Shown here: in pieces, positions 1 to 7,693 of the stretch
Position numbering within the stretch: the first letter of the stretch is position 1
Layout: each line of letters starts with the position of its first letter
Source of the DNA: Parvibaculum sp.
Lineage (GTDB): Bacteria; Pseudomonadota; Alphaproteobacteria; Parvibaculales; Parvibaculaceae
Reading direction: 5' to 3'
Length of the DNA: 23,560 nucleotides
NCBI GenBank assembly: GCA_014359855.1
Contig: JACIYQ010000297.1
Location: 1 to 23,560, forward strand
Made by a program: the position numbers and the translations under genes
Notes under the pieces: model-generated
What the model was told of the DNA's origin: nothing
Databases searched by the model: none
Seen by the model: only the letters and a program-made list of their open reading frames with translations

Positions 1-870
1 CCGGCCGATGCCTTCGATCCGCTCGCCGTGTTGCAGACGGTGGAGAAGGAGCGCTGCACGGGGCTTTACGGCGTGCCGACCATGTTCATCGCGGAACTCG
101 GCCATCCCGATTTCGCGAAATTCGACCTCTCCTCGCTGCGCACGGGCTGCATGGCGGGATCGCCCTGCCCTGTCGAGGTGATGAAGCGGGTGATCTCCGA
201 CATGCACATGACGGACGTCACCATCGCCTATGGCATGACGGAGACGAGCCCGGTGAGCTTCCAGACCGGCGAGGACGACCCGCTGGAGCGGCGCGTTTCG
301 ACCATCGGGCGGGTGCAGCCGCATCTCGAATGCAAGGCGGTCGACCTCGACGACAAGACGGTGCCGGCGGGCACGCCCGGCGAATTGTGCACGCGCGGCT
401 ATTCGGTGATGATCGGCTATTGGGACGATCCGGAGAAGACGGCAGAGGCCATCGACGCCGAGGGCTGGATGCATACGGGCGATCTCGCGACCATCGACGA
501 GGAAGGCTATGGCAATATCGTCGGGCGCCTGAAGGACATGGTGATCCGGGGCGGCGAGAACGTCTATCCGCGCGAGATCGAGGAATATCTCTACCGGCAT
601 CCGAAGGTGGAGGATGTGGCGGTCGTCGGCGTGCCGGACCCGAAATTCGGCGAGGAGATCTGCGCCTGGGTGAAGCTCAAGCCCGGCGAGAGCGCGACGG
701 AAGACGAGATCAAGACCTTCTGCAAAGGGCAGATCGCGCATTACAAGGTGCCGCGTTATGTGCGCTTCGTCGGCGAATTCCCGATGACGGTGACGGGCAA
801 GGTGCAGAAGTTCCATATCCGCGATGCGATGATCGAAGAACTGAAGCTCGACATCGCGAAGACGGCATGA
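1..870 (+). CDS. Acyl-CoA synthetase (AMP-binding family), C-terminal part; 5' end outside window
   Basis: The reading frame is open from the first base, so the gene starts upstream. The 289 residues seen carry the C-terminal half of an ANL-superfamily acyl-CoA synthetase: the YGMTETSP motif that closes over the adenylate, then GWMHTGD, the hinge and ribose-binding stretch around GRLKDMVIRGGENVYP, and the C-terminal PMTVTGKVQK motif with the catalytic lysine. Such enzymes activate a fatty or other carboxylic acid with ATP and CoA in the cytoplasm. The fit is best to medium/long-chain FadD-like enzymes, but substrate cannot be told from this portion. The gene converges on the nitronate monooxygenase gene and shares a terminator with it. 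All C-terminal motifs seen are intact. Confidence 0.93.
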   Translation, partial: PADAFDPLAVLQTVEKERCTGLYGVPTMFIAELGHPDFAKFDLSSLRTGCMAGSPCPVEVMKRVISDMHMTDVTIAYGMTETSPVSFQTGEDDPLERRVSTIGRVQPHLECKAVDLDDKTVPAGTPGELCTRGYSVMIGYWDDPEKTAEAIDAEGWMHTGDLATIDEEGYGNIVGRLKDMVIRGGENVYPREIEEYLYRHPKVEDVAVVGVPDPKFGEEICAWVKLKPGESATEDEIKTFCKGQIAHYKVPRYVRFVGEFPMTVTGKVQKFHIRDAMIEELKLDIAKTA

Positions 871-906
871 AAAAGCCGCCGCCCGCGACAGCAGGCAGCG
901 GCTCTT
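871..906. terminator. Bidirectional Rho-independent-like terminator
   Basis: The inverted repeat GCCGCCGCC (875-883) and GGCAGCGGC (894-902), with one mismatch, lies between two convergent genes. On the minus strand the stem is followed by TTTTT (874-870), a good terminator for the nitronate monooxygenase gene. On the plus strand only TCTTGT follows, so termination of the synthetase gene here is weaker. Confidence 0.6.
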
Positions 907-922
907 GTCCGGTTCGGAGAGA

Positions 923-1900
923 TCAGGCGGCGAGCAGTCCTTCGAGACGCTTGCGGATGATCTGTTCGGCTTCCGCCATCATGCGGTCGATCAGTTCCTT
1001 GCAGGTGGGGATGTCGTGGATCAACCCCGCGACCATGCCGCAGCTCCAGGCGCCCGCGTCCATGTCGCCTTCCTGCATGACGCGCGGATAGACGCCGCCG
1101 ACAAGTTCGCGAATGTCCTCGATGCCGAGGCTCGCACCCTTCTCGCGCTCGATCTCGACGATCTTCTCCACCGCCGGATTGCTCAGCACGCGCTCGGTGT
1201 TGCGCAGCGGGCGCATGATGAGGCGGGTGTCGAGCTCCGACGCGGCGATGAGCGCCTTCTTCACGTTCTCATGCACCGGCGCTTCCTTCGTGGCGATGAA
1301 GCGCGTGCCCATGTTGATGCCGTCGGCACCGAGCGCGAGCGCGGCCACGAGCTGCGAGGCGGTGCCCATGCCGCCCGAAGCGACGAAGGGGATTTTCAGT
1401 TCTTCGGCGGCGCGCGGCAGCAGGATCATGTTCGGGATGTCGTCCTCGCCCGGATGTCCGCCGCATTCGAAGCCGTCGACGCTGACCGCATCGCAACCGA
1501 TGCGCTCGGCCTTCAGCGAGTGGCGGACGGAGGTGCATTTGTGAATGACCTTGATGCCGGCCTCTTTCATCTTCGGCATATAGGCTTCCGGGCTGCGGCC
1601 GGCCGTCTCCACGACGCGGACGCCGCCGGCGACGATCGCATCGATATATTCCGGATAAGGCGGATTGGCGAAGCCCGGCAGGAAGGTGAGGTTCACGCCG
1701 AAGGGCTTGTCGGTCATGCCGTTGCACTTCGCGATTTCCTTCGCGAGCGCTTCGGGCGTCGGCTGGGTGAGGGCGGTGATGATGCCGAGACCGCCGGCAT
1801 TCGAAACGGCGGCCGCCATTTCCGCGAGACCGACGAAATGCATGCCTCCCTGGACGATCGGATGCTGAATGCCGAAGAGTTCCGTAATGCGCGTCTTCAT
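923..1900 (-). CDS. Nitronate monooxygenase (2-nitropropane dioxygenase family)
   Basis: A 325-residue FMN-dependent TIM-barrel protein. It starts MKTRITELFGIQHPIVQGGM, the typical N-terminus of the NMO/2-nitropropane dioxygenase family, followed by the AAAVSNAGGLGIIT strand-loop, a VDGFECGGHPGED segment carrying a conserved His, and the phosphate-binding FVASGGMGTASQLVAALALGAD and GTRFIATKEA motifs. These enzymes oxidise alkyl nitronates to carbonyl compounds and nitrite. The ATG at 1900 is chosen because homology begins there and a GGGAG ribosome site lies about 9 bases upstream; a longer open frame reaches 2092 but the extra residues look non-coding. Length is normal for the family. Some members annotated this way are enoyl reductases, so the substrate is not settled. 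Confidence 0.9.
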   Translation of the reverse strand: MKTRITELFGIQHPIVQGGMHFVGLAEMAAAVSNAGGLGIITALTQPTPEALAKEIAKCNGMTDKPFGVNLTFLPGFANPPYPEYIDAIVAGGVRVVETAGRSPEAYMPKMKEAGIKVIHKCTSVRHSLKAERIGCDAVSVDGFECGGHPGEDDIPNMILLPRAAEELKIPFVASGGMGTASQLVAALALGADGINMGTRFIATKEAPVHENVKKALIAASELDTRLIMRPLRNTERVLSNPAVEKIVEIEREKGASLGIEDIRELVGGVYPRVMQEGDMDAGAWSCGMVAGLIHDIPTCKELIDRMMAEAEQIIRKRLEGLLAA

Positions 1901-2147
1901 GAAAGGCGTCTCCCGAATGCTTGTTATGCGGCGGTGCCATGGGCGGCGGCCGGCTCCTGCGGCCAAGATAGCCTTATCGGTGCGATTTCGGAACCTGGGA
2001 GGGGCGCTGCCGCCGTTCAGATGCGAACAGCCGGTTGCGCCTTTCTGCTCGGCGCCCCATCCCCGCTGCGGCAAGCAGGGTTCCTCGTGCATTTATTTTA
2101 TGCCATTATTCATGCCAATAGTTTCAACCGGGAGGCTGGGGGAGCCG

Positions 2148-3150
2148 ATGGGCAAATTGAAGAAGTGGCAGATTTACGCGCTGGCGGCCGCGGTGGCGGT
2201 GGTGGCGCTCGCCGGAACGGGCTACGCCTTGCGCAAGGACATCATCCTTTATGCGTTGGTGAAGCGCGCACGGGATGCGACACCTGTCGCGCCGAACCGC
2301 GACGCCGCCCGGCATGACGCGGATACTGGACCTCTTCTACAATGACGGCACGCGCCGGCGTGAAATGCTGTTCGACAAGGAAGCGGCGGCGAACGCTCCG
2401 CCCTTCAGGGAACAGGGCCTGCCGGGCAGCGAGATCACGCTGGCCGAGGCGCTGAAGCCGCAGGGCTATCACACCATGCATATCGGCAAATGGCATCTTG
2501 GCAATGCGCCGGAGTTCATTCCGAATGCACAGGGTTTCGACGAAAGCGTGATGCTGGAAAGCGGATTGTTCCTGCCGGAAGACAGCCCCGAGGCGGTGAA
2601 CGCGAAACTTCCTTTCGATCCCATCGACCAGTTCCTCTGGGCGCGGATGCAATATGCGACGTCCTGCAATGCCAGCGAATGGTTCGAGCCGAAGGGATAT
2701 CTCACGGATTTCTATACGGACGAGGCGGTGAAGGCGATCGAAGCAAACCGCAACCGGCCCTTCTTCCTCTATCTCGCGCATTGGGCGGTGCATACACCGC
2801 TGCAGGCATCGAAAGCGGATTACGACGCGCTTTCGGAAATCGAGGATGAGCGCCTGCGCGTCTATGCGGCGATGATCCGCGCGCTGGACCGCAGCGTCGG
2901 CCGCGTGCTGCAGGCCTTGAAAGACAACGGGCTCGACGAGAGTACGCTCGTCATCTTCTCGAGCGACAATGGCGCACCCGGCTATATCGGCCTTCCGGAC
3001 GTGAACAAGCCCTATCGCGGCTGGAAGCTCACCTATTTCGAGGGTGGTATTCGCGTACCGCTCTTCGCGCGCTGGCCGGGCAAGTCCCGTTCCGTGCCCG
3101 GCGCGATCTTGCCCGGCCAGCGCGCGACGGGCGACGGATATCTTCTCTGA
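2148..3150 (+). pseudogene. Membrane-anchored sulfatase, inactivated by internal deletion/frameshift and 3' loss
   Basis: The ATG at 2148 follows a GGGAGGCTGGGGGAG ribosome site and encodes a basic N-terminus and a membrane segment (about residues 8-27), as in periplasmic anchored arylsulfatases. After VAPNRD (near 2310) the family sequence jumps, in a different frame, to PPGMTRILDLFYNDG and continues as good sulfatase sequence (GYHTMHIGKWHLG, HWAVHTPLQ, IFSSDNGAPGY, YRGWKLTYFEGGIRVP) to a stop at 3148-3150. The lost piece, judged from memory of relatives to be around 90-100 codons, holds the first metal-binding Asp pair and the CxPSR site converted to formylglycine, so the protein cannot be active. 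The C-terminal domain is also missing: the frame ends about 20 bases before the tRNA remnant. This is a relic on the chromosome side of the island. Confidence 0.85.
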
Positions 3151-3169
3151 GCAAGGCTGAAGACGGGGG

Positions 3170-3218
3170 GAAATGGTGCGCCCGGAACGATTCGAACGTC
3201 CGACCCTCAGATTCGTAG
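3170..3218 (+). repeat. Left attachment site: 49-bp duplicate of the tRNA-Arg 3' end
   Basis: Identical over 49 bases to 22118-22166. From 3174 it corresponds to the last 45 bases of tRNA-Arg(ACG) read on the minus strand, from the discriminator/CCA end through the T arm to the anticodon loop. Identity ends at 3219 (C here, T in the tRNA) and before 3170. There is no acceptor 5' half, so this is not a gene but the att duplication left by site-specific integration. Confidence 0.93.
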
Positions 3219-3342
3219 CAAAATTTCTCCGCTTTTCATGGCTGAACATAGCTTCGCCATAAGTGAATTTATTCATTGAAAATCATATAGTTATAAGAAC
3301 ATACTGGAATATACAAAATCGTCCCTACACGGCCCATGTGAG

Positions 3343-3362
3343 AGCCTAGGCGGAGCCTAAGA
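3343..3362 (+). promoter_or_regulatory. Candidate integrase arm-type site, left end
   Basis: GAGCCTAGGCGGAGCCTAAG contains two head-to-tail copies of GAGCCTA(A/G)G, 11 bases apart. The same unit, with 18 of 20 bases identical and in the same orientation, occurs at 22058-22077 near the other end of the island. Its place directly before the integrase start codon fits integrase or excisionase binding and autoregulation. This is inference from repetition and position only. Confidence 0.55.
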
Positions 3363-4526
3363 ATGCGCCTCACCGACATTTCGTTGAAAACTTTGCAGCC
3401 GCCTGTCAAGGGGCAAGTGACGTATACCGATGACACTTTGCCTGGCTTCGGCGTGCGGATATCGCAGGGAGGCGTCAAATCCTTCGTTGTCGTTCACGGG
3501 CGCAATCGCAAGCGGACGACAATCGGGCGCTACCCTACGATCAGCCTCCAGGATGCGAGGAAGGCGGCAAAGCAGATCCTTGCCGAGCGTACGCTCGGCA
3601 AACATGAGGCACCGCCGATCGATTTCGAGTCCGGTATCAAGCTCTTCATAGCCACGCATTTTCCCGAGAACTACCCGAAGCCGCGAACACGGGCTGAAAC
3701 CAAGCGTATTCTGGAGAAGCATTTTCTTCCATCGCTTCGTCACGAGAAGCTGGAACATATTCAGCCGCGGGAAATCTCGCGGATTGTAGACCGAATGCAT
3801 CGCACGCCGGCCGAGGCGCATCACGCCTTCGGGGTGATCCGGTTGTTCTTCAATTGGGCATTCAGGCGTGGCTATGTCGACCGCAGTCCATGCGAACGGC
3901 TTCAGGCGCCAAGGCGCTCCGCCGCACGGGATCGCGTCCTGACTCACGATGAAATAAAGGCTGTTCTCAGCCACGCGCAAGCGAACGACACAACATTCAA
4001 CTATATCGTTCAACTGCTTCTCCTGACCGGACAGCGTCGGGGGGAAATCGTATCGCTGCAGTCGGACTGGATCGATTTCGAGAAACGGACGATCACGCTG
4101 CCGAGCACAGTCACAAAAAACAAACGCCAGCACATACTTCCATTCGGAGATGTGACGGAAGAGATATTGCGAAGAGCGCTCGTGAGGGCTCTACAGGCAA
4201 AAGAAGAAGGTGAACCTGACGACGGAAAACCGCAACTGCTCTTCCCTGCTCGCGGGAAAAGCACCCCCTTCGACGGATGGTCAAAGGGCAAACCGAACTT
4301 CGACAAGGGATGCACGATAGCGCATTGGACCCTGCACGATCTCAGGCGCACCTGCGCGACCAATCTTGCGGCTCTCGGCGTTCCCGTTCATGTGACCGAA
4401 AAGCTTCTGAACCACATCTCCGGCACGACAAGCGGTATTGTCTCCGTATACCAGCGGCATGCCTATTTGGATGAGATGCGCGATGCCATAGATCAATGGG
4501 AAAGACTGCTACGTTCCCTCACCTGA
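3363..4526 (+). CDS. int: Tyrosine recombinase / P4-type site-specific integrase
   Basis: A 387-residue integrase, normal length for the group. Residues 1-90 form the arm-binding domain of prophage/P4-like integrases (LPGFGVRISQGG, RTTIGRYPTISLQDAR). A core-binding SAM-like domain follows (about 95-185), then the catalytic domain with R225 in LLLTGQRRGEI, H325 and R328 in HDLRRT, a His in LLNHIS, and the likely nucleophile Y363 in VYQRHAYLDEM. All catalytic residues are therefore present. It should catalyse integration into and excision from the tRNA-Arg 3' end. The ATG at 3363 lies immediately after the candidate arm repeat, with GGAG about 9 bases upstream. The preceding 144 bases are AT-rich compared with the rest of the window and should hold the promoter and arm sites. 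Confidence 0.95.
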   Translation: MRLTDISLKTLQPPVKGQVTYTDDTLPGFGVRISQGGVKSFVVVHGRNRKRTTIGRYPTISLQDARKAAKQILAERTLGKHEAPPIDFESGIKLFIATHFPENYPKPRTRAETKRILEKHFLPSLRHEKLEHIQPREISRIVDRMHRTPAEAHHAFGVIRLFFNWAFRRGYVDRSPCERLQAPRRSAARDRVLTHDEIKAVLSHAQANDTTFNYIVQLLLLTGQRRGEIVSLQSDWIDFEKRTITLPSTVTKNKRQHILPFGDVTEEILRRALVRALQAKEEGEPDDGKPQLLFPARGKSTPFDGWSKGKPNFDKGCTIAHWTLHDLRRTCATNLAALGVPVHVTEKLLNHISGTTSGIVSVYQRHAYLDEMRDAIDQWERLLRSLT

Positions 4527-4666
4527 TATCTCCCAACAAAAGCGACACCTTTGCATTCCAGCATCGGTGGTTCATTTCCAAGGCTTGAAACGGACTTTTC
4601 CCCAATGCGCCAGGCCGTCTAAGACATAGTCTGGCGGCCTGCTGCCTGGGTCGTAAGGCCACAACC

Positions 4667-4695
4667 TTGCCATCTATGCTCTTCGTCCATAAGAT
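4667..4695 (+). promoter_or_regulatory. Candidate sigma-70 promoter of the metal-resistance cluster (leaderless start)
   Basis: TTGCCA (4667-4672), a 17-base spacer, and TAAGAT (4690-4695). Transcription would start near 4701-4702, the A of the ATG of the first gene, so the message may be leaderless. Just upstream (about 4606-4645) lies a GC-rich imperfect inverted repeat including AGACATAGTCT, a possible operator. No regulator gene for the cluster is present in the island. Confidence 0.5.
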
Positions 4696-4701
4696 CGCGG
4701 G

Positions 4702-5097
4702 ATGACGCGCCGCCAATCCCCGCTGGAAGCTGCCTTGACGATGCTGTGCATTGTCCTGACGGTCACTTTTTCAGCGGTGTCCACCGTGCAGGCCTTGCAC
4801 GAACTGGAACATCAGTGGGACGTGGAGGGCGAACACGATCATCATCCGGTCAATCAGCTTGCTGCCGCCTTCGCCGGAATCGACGGAAGCAGCGACACGG
4901 CGGACCGGGATGGCGCTGCAGGCCCCGGACATCATCACCATGGGGACAGCCAGCCAAATTTGCCCATCTGGGCCAGTACCGGCATATGCGTCGATCGAAA
5001 CGGGGACAGGTTGGCTGTTACGCCGCAGCACGCCTTTTCCGATATGCCGATCCAAGGCCCCGAACGCCCTCCCAAACATCTCTCAGCCAGCGTTTGA
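4702..5097 (+). CDS. CzcI-like histidine-rich secreted protein
   Basis: 131 residues. A basic start (MTRRQ) and a hydrophobic segment (about 12-28) ending VQA look like a signal peptide with cleavage near residue 31. The mature part has two histidine clusters, HELEHQWDVEGEHDHH (about 33-48) and GHHHHGD (about 75-81), typical of metal-binding periplasmic proteins. Small His-rich proteins of this type (CzcI/CopL-like) often precede czcC in metal-resistance operons and are thought to buffer metal or tune expression. I recognise position and composition rather than a firm family match. The ATG at 4702 gives the basic n-region; the next ATG (4741) would remove it. A hairpin follows before czcC. 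Confidence 0.7.
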   Translation: MTRRQSPLEAALTMLCIVLTVTFSAVSTVQALHELEHQWDVEGEHDHHPVNQLAAAFAGIDGSSDTADRDGAAGPGHHHHGDSQPNLPIWASTGICVDRNGDRLAVTPQHAFSDMPIQGPERPPKHLSASV

Positions 5098-5101
5098 CCA
5101 C

Positions 5102-5119
5102 CCGCATCTCCGGATGCGG
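5102..5119 (+). promoter_or_regulatory. Hairpin between the CzcI-like gene and czcC
   Basis: CCGCATC (5102-5108) pairs perfectly with GATGCGG (5113-5119) around a TCCG tetraloop, four bases after the stop codon. There is no run of T after it, so it is more likely a processing, stabilising or partial-attenuation structure than a full terminator. Confidence 0.4.
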
Positions 5120-5150
5120 CCTAATTCACGTCTGCCTGTGAGATCATATC

Positions 5151-6440
5151 ATGCCGCTCATCCGCGATGTGCGCCGTCTGGCGCTCTATCGGCTTGTGTT
5201 GCCATTCGGCGTTGCACTCCTCGCCCTGCTTCCAGGGACCGACGCAATCGCACAGCCTCAAACTCTAAGCCTGTCCGACATTCTCGCGCGGACAATTGAC
5301 TACGACCCGACAGCGAGAGCCGGCGCCGCACATATCCGGGCCGCCGAGGCCAGTCTCGACCAGGCCGATACGAGACCCAACCCGGTTCTCGGTATTGAAA
5401 TGGAGGATTTCGCAGGTTCGGGCAATTATTCGCGCTTCGACGAGACGTCGACCACACTTTATTACGAGGAGCTGTGGGAACGGGGCGGCAAACGAAAGGC
5501 CCGAACGGATATCGCCGGAGCGGAACTGGCGCTGGCCGAAAAGCGAAGGACCGCCAACCTGCTCGATCTGGCGGCGGAGGTGCAGGCCGCATGGATCGAT
5601 GCAATTGCGGCGCAGGCCGCGGCGGCGCTCGCCGACGATCGGCTCGCGGCGGTCAAACAGATGGAACGCGAGTTTCAACGCCGCGCCGACAGGGCTCTCG
5701 ATCCGCAGTTCGCGCATGAGCGCGTCCTTGCAATGCTCTCCCAGGCGCAGATAGACAGCGAACAGGCCGCGCTGAGTGCGCAGACTACACGCGCGACGCT
5801 CGCCTCCTATTGGGGCGGGGACGGGAATTTCCGGCTGGATGAGGCAGAGTTCACCCGGCTCGCGATGAACGGGGAACTCGACGACGACCCCACAGACCTC
5901 GCGCTCCTTACGGCGGCGCGTGAGACGGCCGCCGCTCGTGTCCGGTTCGAAAAAGCGAACAGCGTCCAGGATGTTTCATTGCGCGCTGGGCTCCGTCACT
6001 TCTCCGCGGATGACGATGTTGCCGTCGTGTTCGGTGTCTCTATACCTCTCGGTGTTTACGATACCAACCGGAGCAGTATCGAACGTGCTCAAGCCGAACA
6101 GCTGGCGGCGGAGATCGATATTGCCGCGGCGCGGAACAGACGGCAACGCGAGATAGCCAGGCTGATTGCCGCACAATCCGCCGGTGCAGTTGAAATCAGA
6201 CGGCTGGACGCCGAGATCCTTCCCCGACTCGAACGGGCGCTGGCGCTGGTCCGTGAGGGGTTCAATCGTGGCGGTACCGCCTTCACGCTTCTTGATGTAA
6301 CGGAATCTCAGCGTGCGCTGACCGATGCCTATTCCCGCCGGATCGACCTGCTCCGCCGTTTCCACCTCGACGGCATGCGTCTTGATCGTCTGAGCGACCG
6401 CCATGTTTCCCTCCTTTCCAATGTAGAGCACAAGCAATGA
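5151..6440 (+). CDS. czcC: CzcC-like outer-membrane efflux protein (TolC family)
   Basis: 429 residues with a signal peptide (hydrophobic segment about 13-30, likely cleavage at DAIA|QPQ near 35). The rest is the two-fold repeated helical and beta-hairpin pattern of outer membrane efflux proteins: TRPNPVLGIEMEDFAG, YEELWERGGKRKAR (the first conserved loop of metal-efflux OMFs), VSIPLGVYDTNRSSIERAQAE (second repeat), and FNRGGTAFTLLDVTESQRAL. It forms the outer-membrane exit duct of an RND tripartite pump. Its stop overlaps the start of the adaptor gene by 4 bases (ATGA), showing translational coupling. There is little Shine-Dalgarno sequence before ATG 5151 (only GTGAGA), so translation may depend on the upstream gene. 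Confidence 0.88.
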   Translation: MPLIRDVRRLALYRLVLPFGVALLALLPGTDAIAQPQTLSLSDILARTIDYDPTARAGAAHIRAAEASLDQADTRPNPVLGIEMEDFAGSGNYSRFDETSTTLYYEELWERGGKRKARTDIAGAELALAEKRRTANLLDLAAEVQAAWIDAIAAQAAAALADDRLAAVKQMEREFQRRADRALDPQFAHERVLAMLSQAQIDSEQAALSAQTTRATLASYWGGDGNFRLDEAEFTRLAMNGELDDDPTDLALLTAARETAAARVRFEKANSVQDVSLRAGLRHFSADDDVAVVFGVSIPLGVYDTNRSSIERAQAEQLAAEIDIAAARNRRQREIARLIAAQSAGAVEIRRLDAEILPRLERALALVREGFNRGGTAFTLLDVTESQRALTDAYSRRIDLLRRFHLDGMRLDRLSDRHVSLLSNVEHKQ

Positions 6441-7693
6441 CTCATGCCTTCATCGGCCGCCTGATGGCGGCGGTCACAGGGCTCGTATTGATCGCGGGCT
6501 GCGACGACTCTCCTTCTTCCGGTCATGGCCGCGGCCATGACGAACTCTCCGTGGACCAGGAGTATGAACGTGGTCCTCATCGCGGCCGAATGCTTCGTGA
6601 TGACGATTTCGCGGTAGAAATCACCATCTTCGAGGATGGGGCCGATCCGGAGTTCCGTGTCTACGCCTATCGGTCGGGCAAGCCGATCGCTCCCGCCGGC
6701 ATCGATCTCGGCATTGAGCTCCACCGGCTCGGCGGGCGTGTCGACCGCTTCGCGTTTACGCCACAGGAGGATTATCTGCGCGGAGACGGCGTGGTCGCGG
6801 AACCGCATTCATTCGACGTCCAGGTCCGGGCAGCGGAGAACGGCCGGCAGCACGAGTGGTCCTACGAATCCCATGAGGGCCGGACGATCATTTCGGAGGA
6901 GGCCGCGCGCGCGGGCGGAATCGAAACAGAAATTGCCGGGCCGGCAACCATAAAACATCTTGTCGATCTGACCGGGCGCATCGAGATCGTTCCGGAAGGC
7001 AGGAACGAAATTCGCGGTCAGTACCCGGGACGCATCGTGGAAATGCGCGGCGAGTTAGGAAAGAGGGTGAGCGAGGGGCAAATCCTGGCCCGCATTGAAG
7101 CAAGTCATAGCCTTCGCGAATATTCCGTGCTTGCGCCGATGAATGGCGTGATCGTCGCGAAAGGCGCCAATGTCGGCGACGTGATCAGCGACCGCCCGAT
7201 GTTCGTCGTCGCCGATCCGACACGGCTTCACGCCGAATTCTTTGTCTATCCGGGGGACGCGGAAAAGATCCGAGCCGGTCAGGCTGTCGATGTTCGGAGT
7301 TTCTCGAATAAGGTCCAGACGCCGGGCGAAGTGGAGGTCGTGTTGCCTGTCGCCGACGTCAATAGCCAGACGCTTATAGCTTATGTCGTCCTGCCTCCAT
7401 CGGCCGCAGCGAGTTTCCGCCCCAGCATGAGCGTGGAAGGTTCCTTCGAGGTCGCCACCGAAGACGTGCCTCTCGCCGTTCGCACCAGGGCACTGCAGCG
7501 CTTCCGCGATTTCACCGTTGTCTATGCAAGGGTCGACGACACCTACGAGGTGCGCATGCTTGAGCTTGGGCGGCGTACGCCCGAATGGACCGAAGTGCTG
7601 GGCGGACTCGAACCCGGCACGGAATATGTGACAGACGGCGCTTTTCTTATCCGCGCGGATATCGAGAAGTCGGGAGCGAGCCATGACCATTGA
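6437..7693 (+). CDS. czcB: CzcB-like periplasmic adaptor (membrane fusion) lipoprotein
   Basis: 418 residues. The N-terminus is a lipoprotein signal with lipobox LIAG|C at Cys22, followed by a short His-containing stretch (HGRGHDE). The body has the adaptor order: an N-terminal extra domain typical of CzcB/CusB-type adaptors (about 45-140), a barrel-sandwich hybrid half (EIRGQYPGRIVEMRGELGKRVSEGQIL), an abbreviated helical part, and the second lipoyl half (YSVLAPMNGVIVAKGANVGDVIS). A beta-barrel and membrane-proximal domain follow, ending in a short His tail (ASHDH). It links the inner-membrane pump to the outer-membrane duct. It overlaps czcC by 4 bases and czcA by 11 bases, so the three subunits are coupled. 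Confidence 0.9.
   Translation: MTHAFIGRLMAAVTGLVLIAGCDDSPSSGHGRGHDELSVDQEYERGPHRGRMLRDDDFAVEITIFEDGADPEFRVYAYRSGKPIAPAGIDLGIELHRLGGRVDRFAFTPQEDYLRGDGVVAEPHSFDVQVRAAENGRQHEWSYESHEGRTIISEEAARAGGIETEIAGPATIKHLVDLTGRIEIVPEGRNEIRGQYPGRIVEMRGELGKRVSEGQILARIEASHSLREYSVLAPMNGVIVAKGANVGDVISDRPMFVVADPTRLHAEFFVYPGDAEKIRAGQAVDVRSFSNKVQTPGEVEVVLPVADVNSQTLIAYVVLPPSAAASFRPSMSVEGSFEVATEDVPLAVRTRALQRFRDFTVVYARVDDTYEVRMLELGRRTPEWTEVLGGLEPGTEYVTDGAFLIRADIEKSGASHDH

Noticed and set aside
905..2317. Long plus-strand open frame opposite the nitronate monooxygenase
   Set aside because: It is the high-GC antisense shadow of a well-matched gene and has no family resemblance.
3174..3218. A second tRNA-Arg gene at the left end
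   Set aside because: Only the 3' 45 bases are present; the 5' acceptor strand, D arm and half the anticodon stem are missing. It is the att duplication.
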